NCBI RefSeq assembly: GCF_004138325.1
Contig: NZ_SBLB01000006.1
Coordinates: 489,295 to 553,294 of the forward strand
Length of the DNA: 64,000 nucleotides
Source: Spirosoma sordidisoli
Lineage (GTDB): Bacteria; Bacteroidota; Bacteroidia; Cytophagales; Spirosomataceae
Direction: 5' to 3'
Shown one piece after another: positions 43,844 through 53,412 of the stretch. Under the pieces are notes generated by a model that made no database searches, was not told where the DNA came from, and saw only the letters and a list, made by a program, of their open reading frames with translations. How positions within the stretch are numbered: position 1 is the stretch's first letter; each line of letters starts with the position of its first letter. The position numbers and the translations under genes were made by a program.

Positions 43844-45067
43844 ATGCACCGCCATTCCCCCACCACTAGCGTCGTCCTCACCGCAGCCCTGGGCCTGCTG
43901 GTGGCGCCCCTGCTGGCCCAGCCCATGAAACCCGCCGTCAGTACGGATATACCGCTCAACCCCTACAAACTGCCGCCCTTTCCGGTCGAGGTGCTGCACG
44001 TAAAGGCCCAGCCCGGCGGGGGCGTTATCTTCACCAGCTACATGCCTGTAGCCGGGCGTGTGCTGCCCCAGTCAGAGACGCCCAAGCCTAAGGGAGCCGA
44101 GTTCCCGTCTAACGCGGCTTACTTCAGCACCCAGAGCTACGATACCAACGGGCAGCTCACCGCCCAGCAGGGCGAGGTCTTCGGCCGGCAGAAAGCTGAA
44201 GCTCCTAATTCAGATTTCGCCGTCTTCGGCACTATCCCCACCGATGGCCCCCAGCGGCTCCGAACGCGGCCCGACCCTTCGGCGGAGACATGAGCCAGGT
44301 GCCGGTTCGCTTCCCCCAGGTGGCCCTGCCCGAGAAGTGGACCGCCATTCCCTATCTGGTCAGTTCGGGTCAGGGCTTCAACTACGCCAACTACCGCATG
44401 GCCATCGAGTACAACTACCTCCACACTCAGCTCGATGCCAATACGGGCCGCATTGTGCAGCAGGTAGAAACGGCCCGACCCCAGGCCGAGGCCAACATGC
44501 AGAAAATGGTTCGATACATTGCTCCGCAGCTGTTTAAGTCCGCACTCCCTATCGGTACGGACCGCCAGCGCTTCGAGGGCATGGCCTACCTCTACGACGG
44601 CAACGACCGGAACGCCGGACCGAAGAAGGTACAGTACCGCACCTACCATCTGTTGAGTTTTGACAACGCCGGCACCCTGCTGCGCGATGAACCCATCCAG
44701 TTCAGCTACAACCGGGAGCTGAGTTTCCGCATTCCCCTCTACGATGCCACGGGTAATACCATCGGCTCGTTCAACGTCTTTCCCGGTGCCGATGGCAAAA
44801 AGGCCGATATCGACCCCGACGACAGCCGCATGACCGTGGTCATCACCGACTCGCTCGGCAGCATCTGGTCGCAGTTCGACCGCGTCGGCGGACCGATGGA
44901 AGACCAACGGTACCAGTCGGCGGGCTGGGGCACCTCTGTACGCCCAGCGCGTGGGCGATAAGGTGTCGGTTTTTCTGATGAACCATCGGAGCGCCGACCG
45001 GCAAAAGTTTTTCAAGCCGGTTCATGAGAGCTGGACGTTTACCCGCTCGGGCAACAGTATTGGGTAA
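43844..45067 (+). pseudogene. Secreted protein gene broken by two frameshifts
   Basis: Three reading frames join into one protein of about 405 residues. Frame A (43844-44293) starts with a signal peptide (AALGLLVAPLLAQPM). Frame B (44290-44961) carries the middle (FNYANYRMAIEYNYLHTQLD). The end is in frame A again (LYAQRVGDKVSVFLMNHR, stop at 45065). The breaks are near the run of five C at 44248-44252 and near GGGG at about 44926. A sequencing error, a recent pseudogene, or less likely programmed shifting could explain them. The family is unknown. It stands behind the toxin cassettes. Confidence 0.7.
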
Positions 45068-45227
45068 ACTCGCACTTAACTGCCCCTGATATTTCGCCAG
45101 TAACCTGAGCAAAACTAAATTTTACCCGCTCCGCCAGGCGGTTATTTATTGAGTAAACGGGACAAGTTGCTCAGTAACAATACCGTTCTTTGTGCCACTA
45201 TATTTATTATGGTGTGGATAGAAACGG

Positions 45228-45262
45228 AAAGCCCGGTTGTCATCGAAACGACCGGGCTTTTT
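45228..45262 (+). terminator. Rho-independent terminator
   Basis: AAAGCCCGGT (45228-45237) pairs with ACCGGGCTTT (45251-45260), and the T run covers 45258-45262. It is oriented for plus-strand transcripts from the frameshifted gene; on the minus strand it could weakly stop the GH127 gene. The rest of 45068-45377 shows nothing else. Confidence 0.8.
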
Positions 45263-45377
45263 ATTGGCCATACCAGACAAAAGCTGATAGACAACACCTT
45301 AGTCGTATCCTGACGGTCAGGCAAACGGGCGCAGGTCGTACGGAGACTACGCCAGCGGGTGAATACAGTCCATACCC

Positions 45378-47258
45378 TCAGGGTAGTTTGGCGGTGTCGA
45401 CCAGTTGCGGGAGCCAGACCCGGAACCGGGAACGCTCGTCGTAGGTATTACCGGCCGACGCATAGTCACAAAGGTGCAGTGAAACCGGCGGTATGGCCCG
45501 CTCCAGATGCGACTCGACCGCAAACCGGGCGGTGTACTGAACCCAGAACGCCGGATTTGGGCCGGTTACGGGCTCGAGGGCTATAAACCCGTCTTTACCC
45601 ACCAGGGGGCTCAGCGGTTCGTCGATGCTGAGTTTGTCGAGCCGCGAATCCCGGGCCAGCACCAACGGCCCGCGCCTGATGGCAACGTGTTCGGCCAGGG
45701 GCCCCTGCCGCACCAGCCGACCCCGCATATCGAGTCCAAGGGTGATCACATCGGTGGAGCTCCAGCGTCGGCGGATGGTGGCATACTGACCGCTTTGTAC
45801 GGCGTCTACGGGTTGTCCATTCACGAGCAGGGTCGTTTCGGCGCTCCAGGCAGGAACCCGAATCCGTACCGACAGCTCTTCGGCTTTGGGCAGGTCGAGG
45901 GTCAGGCGAACGGCGCCGGAATCGGGGTAGGTTGTCTGCTGCCGCACCGCGGCCTGCTGCCCGCCGGGTGTCAGGAATGAGTAGCGCCCCGGCACGAAGA
46001 AATTCACCGACGGCCCGTCGGCCCCGGTCATCACGACCGTAGCAGGCAGGGTGAACAGGCCCCGCGGTCCACTCGCCACGCAGCAGTTGAGATCCATCCC
46101 GCACTGCCCTTCGCCTTCCAGCCGCTGCCCCGCCAATGGCGAATACTTGGCCCAGTCGGCGCCGTCGGGCTGCATGGCTCCGAGCAGGGCGTTGTAATAG
46201 CTTTGCTCGATAGCATCGGCATAGCGGGCCTCGCCAGTCAGCCGCAACAGCTGCTGGCTGAGTTTGATCCAGGTAACGGTTACGCAGGTTTCCTGATAGT
46301 GCCGAACGGGTAGCGTCTGCAGGTTTTTACCCCCGAACCAGACTTCGATGCTGGCTCCTGACCCGGCTACGTTGATTTCCGTATCGCGAATATTTTCCCA
46401 GGTTTTCTCGACCGCGTTCCGGTAGGTCTGGTTGCCCGTCAGGCGGTAAAGCTCCAGCAGCCCTTCGTAGCACGACATCATCTCATAGGCCTTCTGCCCC
46501 TGCTCCCACCCGAAGGGGGAGGCCGGTTTAGGAAAGCGCCGGGCCACATCCTGACCCGCTTTGCTGATCAGCTGCGGACCATCGGGTGTTTCCCACTGCC
46601 GAACGATTTCCTGCGCAAAGTTGAGATAGCGTTTGTCGCCGGTACGGATGTACAGCTGGGTGATGGGTTCCAGCACCGAACTGGCCGCCATGCCGCGGTG
46701 ATTCCCTTTTTTCACCAGCAGCACGTTTTTTTCGGCCAGCTCCCGCATGAGGTGATCGGCTAGTTGGCGGGTGGCCTGCAGGCTGCGGGCGTCTTTGGTG
46801 AGGTCGTAGTAAGCCAGCAAACCCAGCATACAGTATTTCCGGCCCCAGATGTCCCACTGTTCGAGGTGTTTGTCGGGGGCGTAGTTGCCGATATAGCCGT
46901 CGGGGGTCTGGGTGGCCAGCAGCCCGGCTACGGCTTTGTCCAGCACGGCTTTCAGGCGGGGTTCCGGACGGTATCGATACGCCTGTACGGCCGAGGTGAA
47001 CCACTTCCCCCAGAACTCACTCTGCCATTTGCTGACTTCGGTACGGCTCCGAAACGGCGCGATCAGATGATCGACGTCCTGCCCCAGAATCCGGTGTTCA
47101 TACGACGCATCCAGCCGACGGCCCAGGTAGCCTTCCACCCAAACCGCATCAGCCCACCTAAGTTGATCGACCACGACCGGACTCACCCGCGGCTGCGCCG
47201 ATCCGGCACGACTGCCAACGATCAGCCCCAACACCAGCACCCACAAAGACAAACGCAT
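45378..47258 (-). CDS. GH127-family glycosidase (beta-L-arabinofuranosidase-like)
   Basis: A 626-residue exported enzyme of glycoside hydrolase family 127 (former DUF1680). The ATG at 47258 gives a good signal peptide (MRLSLWVLVLGLIVGSRAGSAQ); the codon at 47318 would put 20 residues in front. An (alpha/alpha)6 barrel covers about 40-430. The zinc/catalytic-cysteine region is visible as QETCVTVTW and CGMDLNCCVASGPRG. Beta domains follow. The family removes beta-L-arabinofuranose from plant glycans. There is no SusCD next to it, so it may act alone or with distant loci. Confidence 0.88.
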   Translation of the reverse strand: MRLSLWVLVLGLIVGSRAGSAQPRVSPVVVDQLRWADAVWVEGYLGRRLDASYEHRILGQDVDHLIAPFRSRTEVSKWQSEFWGKWFTSAVQAYRYRPEPRLKAVLDKAVAGLLATQTPDGYIGNYAPDKHLEQWDIWGRKYCMLGLLAYYDLTKDARSLQATRQLADHLMRELAEKNVLLVKKGNHRGMAASSVLEPITQLYIRTGDKRYLNFAQEIVRQWETPDGPQLISKAGQDVARRFPKPASPFGWEQGQKAYEMMSCYEGLLELYRLTGNQTYRNAVEKTWENIRDTEINVAGSGASIEVWFGGKNLQTLPVRHYQETCVTVTWIKLSQQLLRLTGEARYADAIEQSYYNALLGAMQPDGADWAKYSPLAGQRLEGEGQCGMDLNCCVASGPRGLFTLPATVVMTGADGPSVNFFVPGRYSFLTPGGQQAAVRQQTTYPDSGAVRLTLDLPKAEELSVRIRVPAWSAETTLLVNGQPVDAVQSGQYATIRRRWSSTDVITLGLDMRGRLVRQGPLAEHVAIRRGPLVLARDSRLDKLSIDEPLSPLVGKDGFIALEPVTGPNPAFWVQYTARFAVESHLERAIPPVSLHLCDYASAGNTYDERSRFRVWLPQLVDTAKLP

Positions 47259-47375
47259 AGCAAACAGTATAAGACAACCAACGAGACCAGTCCCTACGTC
47301 AAAAGCGCCCGGTACCATCAGCCTACTTTACGAGTATACCACTACGTTCACCAGAGGACGCACCCCCACTTCACC

Positions 47376-47655
47376 GTGGTCCGTGTCCGCACCGGGACGC
47401 GCCCCTACCTACACCGTGGTCCGTGTCCGCACGGACCACACAGGCGTCAGCAAAACCATCCGGACAGATGGTCCGTGAGGACACGGACCATGGTGGAGTG
47501 AACAACACGCCGATCTTTACCATGGTCCGTGTCCGCACCGGGACGCGCAGTCGGACCACCTATGCGTCAGCAAAACCATCCGGACAGATGGTCCGTGCGG
47601 ACACGGACCATGGTGAAACGCAAGGACGCGCAGTCCCCGCCTTGGTCCGTGTGGT
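47376..47655. repeat. Cluster of palindromic GGTCCGTG repeats
   Basis: GGTCCGTGTCCGCAC occurs directly at 47378, 47418 and 47524. Two perfect hairpins GGTCCGTG-(4 bases)-CACGGACC lie at 47470-47489 and 47590-47609, inside a 64-bp direct repeat (47432-47495 and 47552-47615, 120-bp step) that includes GCGTCAGCAAAACCATCC. A partial copy is at 47643. The array fills the gap between GH127 and the Kef antiporter. It resembles REP/BIME-type palindromic units, and no protein is encoded. Confidence 0.85.
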
Positions 47656-47676
47656 TATGCCGAAACCCGGCCGGGT

Positions 47677-49557
47677 TCAGGAATTTTTGTTGGCGTCGGC
47701 AATGAGGCTTTCTTCGCCCCAGCCCTCATCGATACGCAGGTCGGGCGCACTCCGGTCGGCCTGGATGACCCGCTCCAGCTCTTCCATCGACTCGCGGGCC
47801 GCGCTGACGTACTCGTCTTCGTTGCGGATGGCCGAGAGTCGTTTTAAGGTCCGCTCGTCGTGCGTAAAAAACGTTCTGGCGGCCCGTGTGGCTTCGTGTG
47901 CGCGGTAGCCGAGCAGCGTAAGCGCATCGACACCCAGCCGCAGACTCGTATCGAGCGTTTCGCGGTAGATGTGTAGCATACCGGCGTTCATCAGGTCGTA
48001 CGCATCGTAGCGGTTGGTAGACCGGACCAGGATGTGCAGATCGGGGAAATGTTTCTTGATCGTTTCGACCAGTTCGAGCCGTTTTTCGGGGTCGTTGATA
48101 GCAATGACAATGATCTTGGCTTTGCCCGCGCCCGCTATTTCCAGCAGGTCGTGTCGGCTCGCATCGCCGTAATAGACCTTGAAGCCCATCCGGCGCAGCC
48201 AGTCCACGTTGTCGCTGTCGATGTCGAGAACAGTAGTACCTACGTTGTTGGCCTGTAGAAACCGGCCTATCGTGTTGCCAAAGTGGCCGTAGCCCGCAAT
48301 GATGACCGGGTTATCGCCGTCCTCCACGTCGCTCTCGCGGGTGTCGGCTTCCTGAACGCCCAGTCGGGGCAGCAGCAGCTTCTCGTTCAGGAGCATGACC
48401 AGGGGCGTAAAGGCCATGCTGATGGCCACCACCGCCGTCATGATATCCGTCAGCTCTTTTGGCAGTATTCCCTCCTGGGTCGTAAAGCTGAACAGCACGA
48501 ACGCAAACTCACCCACCTGACACAGGCCGAAGCTGAAGATCAGATTCTGGTCGGTCGAGAGGGTAAACGCCTTGCCGATGCCCAGCAGCACCACCAGCTT
48601 GCAGACCATCACCCCCACAACCAGACCAAGGATCAGCACCGGATTGGCCATAATCAGGTCGAAGTCGATGGAGGCCCCGACGGCAATGAAAAACAACCCC
48701 AGCAAAAGCCCTTTGAAGGGATCGATATCGCTCTCCAGCTCATGGCGGTACTCGCTGTTGGCCAGCACCACCCCCGCCAGAAACGTACCCAGCGCCGGAC
48801 TCAGGCCGACTACCGTCATCAGCACCGCAATACTCACCACCAGCAGCAGGGCCGTGGCCGTGAACAACTCCCGCATATTGGTTTTGGCCACAATCCGAAA
48901 CAGCGGGGGCGTCAGGTAGCGCCCCACGATAATAACGGCCGCTACGGCACTCAGCACCGCGATCGGCTGCGCCCAGGCGGGCAGGGCATCGAGCGGGGTA
49001 GCGCTCCCGTGAGCACCGCCTTCGGTACCGGTGGCGGGTGCTGTGGCCAGCAGCGGAAACAAAGCCAGCATCGGAATGACGGCAATGTCCTGAAACAGCA
49101 GCACGGCAAACGAGCCCTGACCGGCCGCCGTCTGCATCAGTCCTTTTTCGTTGAGCGATTGCAGCACAATAGCCGTCGACGACATCGACAGGATCATACC
49201 CAGCACCAGCGCCTGCTTCAGGTCGACCCCGGCCAGTACAGCCAGTCCCGTCACCACCGCCGACGTACCGGCAATCTGTATACCACCCATACCCAGAATC
49301 GCCTTGCGTAGTCGCCACAGGCGCGAAGGCTCCAGTTCGAGCCCGATCACGAACAGCATCATGACCACCCCGAATTCGGCGAAGTGCATGATATCGGTGC
49401 CTTCCTGCCCAATGAACTGCAGGCAGGCGGGCCCAATGAGCACCCCGGCCAGCAGATAGCCCAGCACCGAACCCAACCCTATTTTTTTGGCAATAGGGAC
49501 CATGACAACCGCTGCGGCCAGATAGACCATAGCCTGAAAGAAGAAGCTTTCCTGCAT
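47677..49557 (-). CDS. kefC: Kef-type potassium/proton antiporter
   Basis: A 626-residue protein of the CPA2 family. About 12-13 membrane helices (1-385) form the Na+/H+ exchanger fold, with LLAGVLIGP, FVIGLELEPSRLW and FQDIAVIPML. A cytosolic TrkA-N/RCK domain follows (about 410-530), with the NAD-binding IIAGYGHFGNTIGRFLQANN. In E. coli, Kef systems release K+ and acidify the cell on exposure to electrophiles and are gated by glutathione adducts. The gene upstream encodes the flavodoxin-fold partner. KefB versus KefC cannot be separated here. Confidence 0.9.
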   Translation of the reverse strand: MQESFFFQAMVYLAAAVVMVPIAKKIGLGSVLGYLLAGVLIGPACLQFIGQEGTDIMHFAEFGVVMMLFVIGLELEPSRLWRLRKAILGMGGIQIAGTSAVVTGLAVLAGVDLKQALVLGMILSMSSTAIVLQSLNEKGLMQTAAGQGSFAVLLFQDIAVIPMLALFPLLATAPATGTEGGAHGSATPLDALPAWAQPIAVLSAVAAVIIVGRYLTPPLFRIVAKTNMRELFTATALLLVVSIAVLMTVVGLSPALGTFLAGVVLANSEYRHELESDIDPFKGLLLGLFFIAVGASIDFDLIMANPVLILGLVVGVMVCKLVVLLGIGKAFTLSTDQNLIFSFGLCQVGEFAFVLFSFTTQEGILPKELTDIMTAVVAISMAFTPLVMLLNEKLLLPRLGVQEADTRESDVEDGDNPVIIAGYGHFGNTIGRFLQANNVGTTVLDIDSDNVDWLRRMGFKVYYGDASRHDLLEIAGAGKAKIIVIAINDPEKRLELVETIKKHFPDLHILVRSTNRYDAYDLMNAGMLHIYRETLDTSLRLGVDALTLLGYRAHEATRAARTFFTHDERTLKRLSAIRNEDEYVSAARESMEELERVIQADRSAPDLRIDEGWGEESLIADANKNS

Positions 49558-49584
49558 ACAGAACGAGAGTAAATGAGTGGCGTA

Positions 49585-50193
49585 TTATATAGGCTGGCGG
49601 CTCAGATCGGCCAGCAGATCATTCATATACTGTACCTGCCCGTAGGCCTCGGGCGTGATACGCTCGTCGGCCAGGGCCGAGATCATCAGCCGGAACTCCT
49701 CGCTGTAGGCCAGCAGCTGCTCGTCAGAAATCCGGTGCGTCTGGTGAATAACGAAGGGCGGCAGGTAGCTCATGTTACAGCGAACGGCCGTCTGATCGAA
49801 CGGATACAGCAACTGGTTGATCGTATAGCGGTTAAAGCCCGTAGCGCTGTAGGCTTCCCGGCTCCCTCCGCACGAAATGACATTCATCATTTTTTTCCCT
49901 ACCAGCGCCCGGCCCTGCGAGCCGTAAGCCCAGTTGTGTTCCAGCACCAGGTCGAACCACTGCTTGATAATGGCCGGGCTGCTATACCAGTAAAACGGGT
50001 GCTGGAGAACAATAATGTCGTGGTTCAGCAGCAGCCGCTGCTCCCGGTCCACGTCGATATACAGGTCGGGATATCGTTCGTACAAGTCATTGATAGTGAC
50101 ATTATTCAGATTGGAACAATGGCGGATCAGGGCGGCATGCACCCTGGATTTGCTCAGGACCGGATGGGCAAACTGGATTAACACTCGTGCCAT
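49585..50193 (-). CDS. kefF: NAD(P)H oxidoreductase, Kef ancillary subunit (KefF/KefG-like)
   Basis: A 202-residue flavodoxin-fold quinone reductase. The start MARVLIQFAHPVLSKSRVH gives the FMN/FAD-binding first loop. HDIIVLQHPFYWYSSPAIIKQWFDLV and the GGSREAYSATGFNRY region are typical of the KefF/KefG/MdaB group. It stands 27 bp in front of the antiporter gene and should bind and activate it. The ATG at 50193 is used instead of the codon at 50232, since 13 extra residues would precede the first beta strand. Confidence 0.88.
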   Translation of the reverse strand: MARVLIQFAHPVLSKSRVHAALIRHCSNLNNVTINDLYERYPDLYIDVDREQRLLLNHDIIVLQHPFYWYSSPAIIKQWFDLVLEHNWAYGSQGRALVGKKMMNVISCGGSREAYSATGFNRYTINQLLYPFDQTAVRCNMSYLPPFVIHQTHRISDEQLLAYSEEFRLMISALADERITPEAYGQVQYMNDLLADLSRQPI

Positions 50194-50487
50194 ACTGTCA
50201 AACGCTACATAGAGGATCTGTTGGCTACACAACCCGAGCCCGCTTCAGATAATTCATCTGCCCGCCCGACAAGCGCAACCGGGCGGCTCTCCCGATCAGC
50301 AGCCGCTCAGCAGATACTGGCTTCTGACGTAGGCGCGGACCAGGCTCCTGGCCAGCGAATTATAGCCCTCCCATTCAGGAATTTAAAGCCAGCGCCGAAA
50401 ACAACCGGCGCCGGAATAGCTATTATTAAAATTTTTTAGAAACTATTTGTACCTTATGGACGCAAACGACATATCGTATAAACCTCC

Positions 50488-51630
50488 ATGAAAAACTCGC
50501 TTCTTGTTCTGGCGCTGCTCGTCCTGTGCCGCATCGGGTACGCCCAGTCTTCGTCCGGTAAATCATACGTGATCATCGGGTATGTAACCGATCAGGGCTG
50601 GACCAAAGAGCAGATCAACCCGAACAAACTGACCCACATCAATTACGCCTTTGCCGTACCGGCCCAGAACGGCGAACTGGCCCCCCTGACCGCCCGCGAC
50701 TCGGCTAATCTGGCAGCCCTCACCTCGCTGCGCGCCATCAACAAAGACCTTAAAATTCTGATTTCCATCGGCGGCTGGGGCGGTTGTAAATACTTTTCCG
50801 ATGTGGCTCTGACCGACCAGGCGCGCCAGAAATTCACGAACAGTGCCGTATCCCTGCTCCGCAAACACAAGCTCGACGGGATCGACATCGACTGGGAATA
50901 CCCGGCACAGGTTGGGGCCAACAACATTTATCGGCCAGACGATAAACAAACCTATACCCTGCTCCTGAAAGCCCTGCGCGATGGGCTCGACCAGCAGGGC
51001 CAGCGGGATCAGCGCACGGGCGCGAACCACTACCTGCTGACTACTGCTACCGGCGTCGATACGGCTTTTGTAAACCATACCGAGTTGGGCAAGGCCCAGC
51101 AATACCTCGACTACGTCAACATTATGACCTATGACATCTACCACGGCAATGACAAAGTAACGGGCCACCACAGTAACCTTTACCAGTCGAAAAAAGGGAA
51201 CCAGTCGCGCAACAGCAGCGCCGACGGGGTAGAGGGTCACATCCGGGCGGGGGTGCCGGCCAGCAAAATTGTGCTGGGCATCCCGTTCTACGGGCGGGGC
51301 TGGGCCAACGTAGTCAACAAGGACAACGGCCTGTACCAGCCCTCAACCGGTAAGCATTCGTTTATCAGCTACGACAAGCTGGTGGCGGATTACATCAACA
51401 AGAACGGGTTTGTTCGCTACTGGGACAAAGAGGCCATGGCGCCCTACCTCTGGAATCCGACCACCCACGAGTTTGTTTCCTACGCCGACGAAGCGTCGTT
51501 TGTCCCCAAGATAGAGTACGTCAAGACGAAGGGGCTGGCCGGGGTTATGTTCTGGGAATACCTCTACGACCTTCAGCAGGACAAGCTGCTCAATACCCTC
51601 ACCGACGGGTTTATGGGGAAAGCAAAGTAG
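50488..51630 (+). CDS. GH18-family chitinase
   Basis: A 380-residue secreted glycosidase. A signal peptide (residues 1-19, ending GYA-Q) is followed by a single GH18 TIM barrel with SIGGWGGCKYF and the catalytic motif DGIDIDWEYP (D130, D133, D135, E137). MTYDIYHG and VLGIPFYGRGW complete the substrate cleft. E137 should protonate the bond between N-acetylglucosamine units. No chitin-binding module is attached. It is transcribed alone from an AT-rich stretch at 50420-50460. Confidence 0.93.
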   Translation: MKNSLLVLALLVLCRIGYAQSSSGKSYVIIGYVTDQGWTKEQINPNKLTHINYAFAVPAQNGELAPLTARDSANLAALTSLRAINKDLKILISIGGWGGCKYFSDVALTDQARQKFTNSAVSLLRKHKLDGIDIDWEYPAQVGANNIYRPDDKQTYTLLLKALRDGLDQQGQRDQRTGANHYLLTTATGVDTAFVNHTELGKAQQYLDYVNIMTYDIYHGNDKVTGHHSNLYQSKKGNQSRNSSADGVEGHIRAGVPASKIVLGIPFYGRGWANVVNKDNGLYQPSTGKHSFISYDKLVADYINKNGFVRYWDKEAMAPYLWNPTTHEFVSYADEASFVPKIEYVKTKGLAGVMFWEYLYDLQQDKLLNTLTDGFMGKAK

Positions 51631-51702
51631 CCAACAACCAGCAGAAACCTCTGTCAAACAGGGTCTTACGCCCTGGTAGTACCCGTTCGTACAATCACTA
51701 TA

Positions 51703-51741
51703 CCGACAGCCCGCGCTTTATGGCAAAGCGCGGGCTGTCGG
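51703..51741 (+). terminator. Long hairpin behind the chitinase gene
   Basis: A perfect 17-bp stem (51703-51719 with 51725-51741) has a loop of only five bases. No T run follows. Its place 70 bp behind the chitinase stop suggests transcript ending or 3' protection. Confidence 0.65.
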
Positions 51742-51975
51742 CGTTAATTCCGGTCGATCGAGCACCATAACCAACCGTTTGGACCACCGGGCAAAACAGA
51801 TGAGGCCGGATATGTTCGCGCTGCGATCTTCGTTCTTTATACCGGTTTGTCCGGGCGTTGACTTTGTCGACTGCGCCGGTTTCAGGTGACGGAAAGGCTT
51901 CGTTACCGTACTTACTTATAGAATAGCTTCCTTTCAGTCCGCTCTGTCAATCGCAGTTTTTCGTTTTACCCATCC
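51742..51975. other. Upstream region of the sugar dehydrogenase gene
   Basis: Apart from a moderately AT-rich patch at 51900-51965 that may hold the promoter, I see no gene or repeat here. No exact TAnnTTTG box is present. Confidence 0.4.
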
Positions 51976-53325
51976 ATGCGTTTTCTCGTTTTGCTATGGC
52001 TAACGACTCTGCTGACGCCGGTAGCCGCTCAGACACCGGTTATTCAGCTTACACCCTACGCTACGGGCCTTTTTCATCCGGTCGATCTGGCCGCTATCAA
52101 CGCCAGTACATTTTTGGTAGGCCAGGCCAACGGCCAGGTCCGGCTGATCAGCAACGGCACCCTGAACCCAACCCCCTATCTCGACATTGGCAATCTGGTG
52201 CAGGATCTGGAATACAACGGCATTTTCGGCATTTGTCTCCACCCCGACTATGCCAGCAACGGCTATCTGTATGTTCAGTATTTCCGAAAGTCCGATAAAG
52301 CAGGGGTGGTGGCCCGTTACACCCGCCATGCCACCGACCCCAACCGGGCCGATCCGGCATCGGCGCTGATTATCCTGACCATTCCCTATCCGGGCGAAGG
52401 ACACCGGTCCGGGCGAATGGCCTTCGGCCCCGACGGCTACCTTTACATCACCACCGGCGATTCGGAGCGGGGCGACCGGGGCTCGATCGGCGACCCGAAC
52501 GGCTACGCGCAGAACCTGCAGAGCCCCTTCGGCAAACTGCTGCGTATCGATGTCAACAGCGGCTTGCCCTACGCCATTCCGCCCACCAACCCCTACGCCA
52601 GCCCGACCGATGGCGTGCCTGACGCTCTCTACGCCCTCGGACTGCGAAACCCCTGGCGGTGGAGCTTCGACCGGCTTACCGGCGACCTCTGGATTGCCGA
52701 TGTGGGGCAGGACGGCTGGGATGAGCTCAACTTCATGCCCGCCGGCGCTTCCGCTCCGCAGAACTACGGCTGGCGGTGTTACGAAGGGTCGCATCCCTAC
52801 ATCAGCACCGGCTGTACCAATACGGCTTCGTTCGTAACGCCCCTGCTCGATTACCCCGCCTACAACAACAACGGCAACAGGACCGCATCCATCACGGGTG
52901 GTTTTGTGTACCGGGGCAGCCGATACCCGTCGCTCTACGGCTGGTACGTTTACGGCGACTGGTCGCAGGGAACCATCTGGACGCTGCGCCGGAACGCAGC
53001 TACCGGCACCTACCAGAACGTGACCCAGGCGGCTACCGTAGCGAACCTGGTTTCGTTCGGCGAGGGCACCGATGGGGAGTTATACATACTCTCCTTCCAG
53101 TCGGGCACGATCTATCAAATCGGAACGGATGCCATCAGAAGCGTACAGTCCGGCAACTGGCACGACCCCGCCACCTGGGACTGTGCCTGCGTCCCTACGG
53201 CCAGTCGTGATGTGATCATTGCCAGTACCCACCGGGTCACGGTAGCGCAGGCAGCCCCGCTCCGGTCGCTGGTGCTGCAGGGCGCCCTGGCCTTTGTCGC
53301 TGGGGGCGTACTGACCTATCCTTAA
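51976..53325 (+). CDS. Secreted sugar dehydrogenase of the GSDH (sorbosone dehydrogenase) family
   Basis: A 449-residue protein with signal peptide (MRFLVLLWLTTLLTPVAA) and a six-bladed beta-propeller typical of soluble PQQ-dependent glucose/sorbosone dehydrogenases. Visible family stretches are IFGICLHPDYASNGYLYVQY, YPGEGHRSGRMAFGPDGYLYITTGD, LRNPWRWSFD and ADVGQDGWDELNF. The C-terminal 70 residues (SGNWHDPATWDCACVPT) resemble a G8/cell-surface beta module. It likely oxidises sugars or acts as a sugar-binding propeller outside the cell. PQQ dependence is inferred only. Confidence 0.85.
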   Translation: MRFLVLLWLTTLLTPVAAQTPVIQLTPYATGLFHPVDLAAINASTFLVGQANGQVRLISNGTLNPTPYLDIGNLVQDLEYNGIFGICLHPDYASNGYLYVQYFRKSDKAGVVARYTRHATDPNRADPASALIILTIPYPGEGHRSGRMAFGPDGYLYITTGDSERGDRGSIGDPNGYAQNLQSPFGKLLRIDVNSGLPYAIPPTNPYASPTDGVPDALYALGLRNPWRWSFDRLTGDLWIADVGQDGWDELNFMPAGASAPQNYGWRCYEGSHPYISTGCTNTASFVTPLLDYPAYNNNGNRTASITGGFVYRGSRYPSLYGWYVYGDWSQGTIWTLRRNAATGTYQNVTQAATVANLVSFGEGTDGELYILSFQSGTIYQIGTDAIRSVQSGNWHDPATWDCACVPTASRDVIIASTHRVTVAQAAPLRSLVLQGALAFVAGGVLTYP

Positions 53326-53412
53326 GTGGTTGTTTGGGAAGGGTTGATAAGACGGTAAAGCCACGCAGGCACCGCATTTTACACCCCCCAGCCCCCTAAA
53401 GACAGGCTGGCG

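Noticed and set aside
47376..47655. CRISPR array
   Set aside because: Repeat copies are irregularly spaced, partly inverted and share flanking sequence; there are no unique spacers of constant length and no cas genes.
48283..49311. A 342-codon plus-strand frame opposite the Kef antiporter
   Set aside because: Low-complexity H/Q/R-rich translation, antisense to conserved membrane helices.
50194..50487. Small plus-strand frame upstream of the chitinase
   Set aside because: The predicted peptide is antisense-like low-complexity sequence, and the AT-rich part is better explained as promoter.
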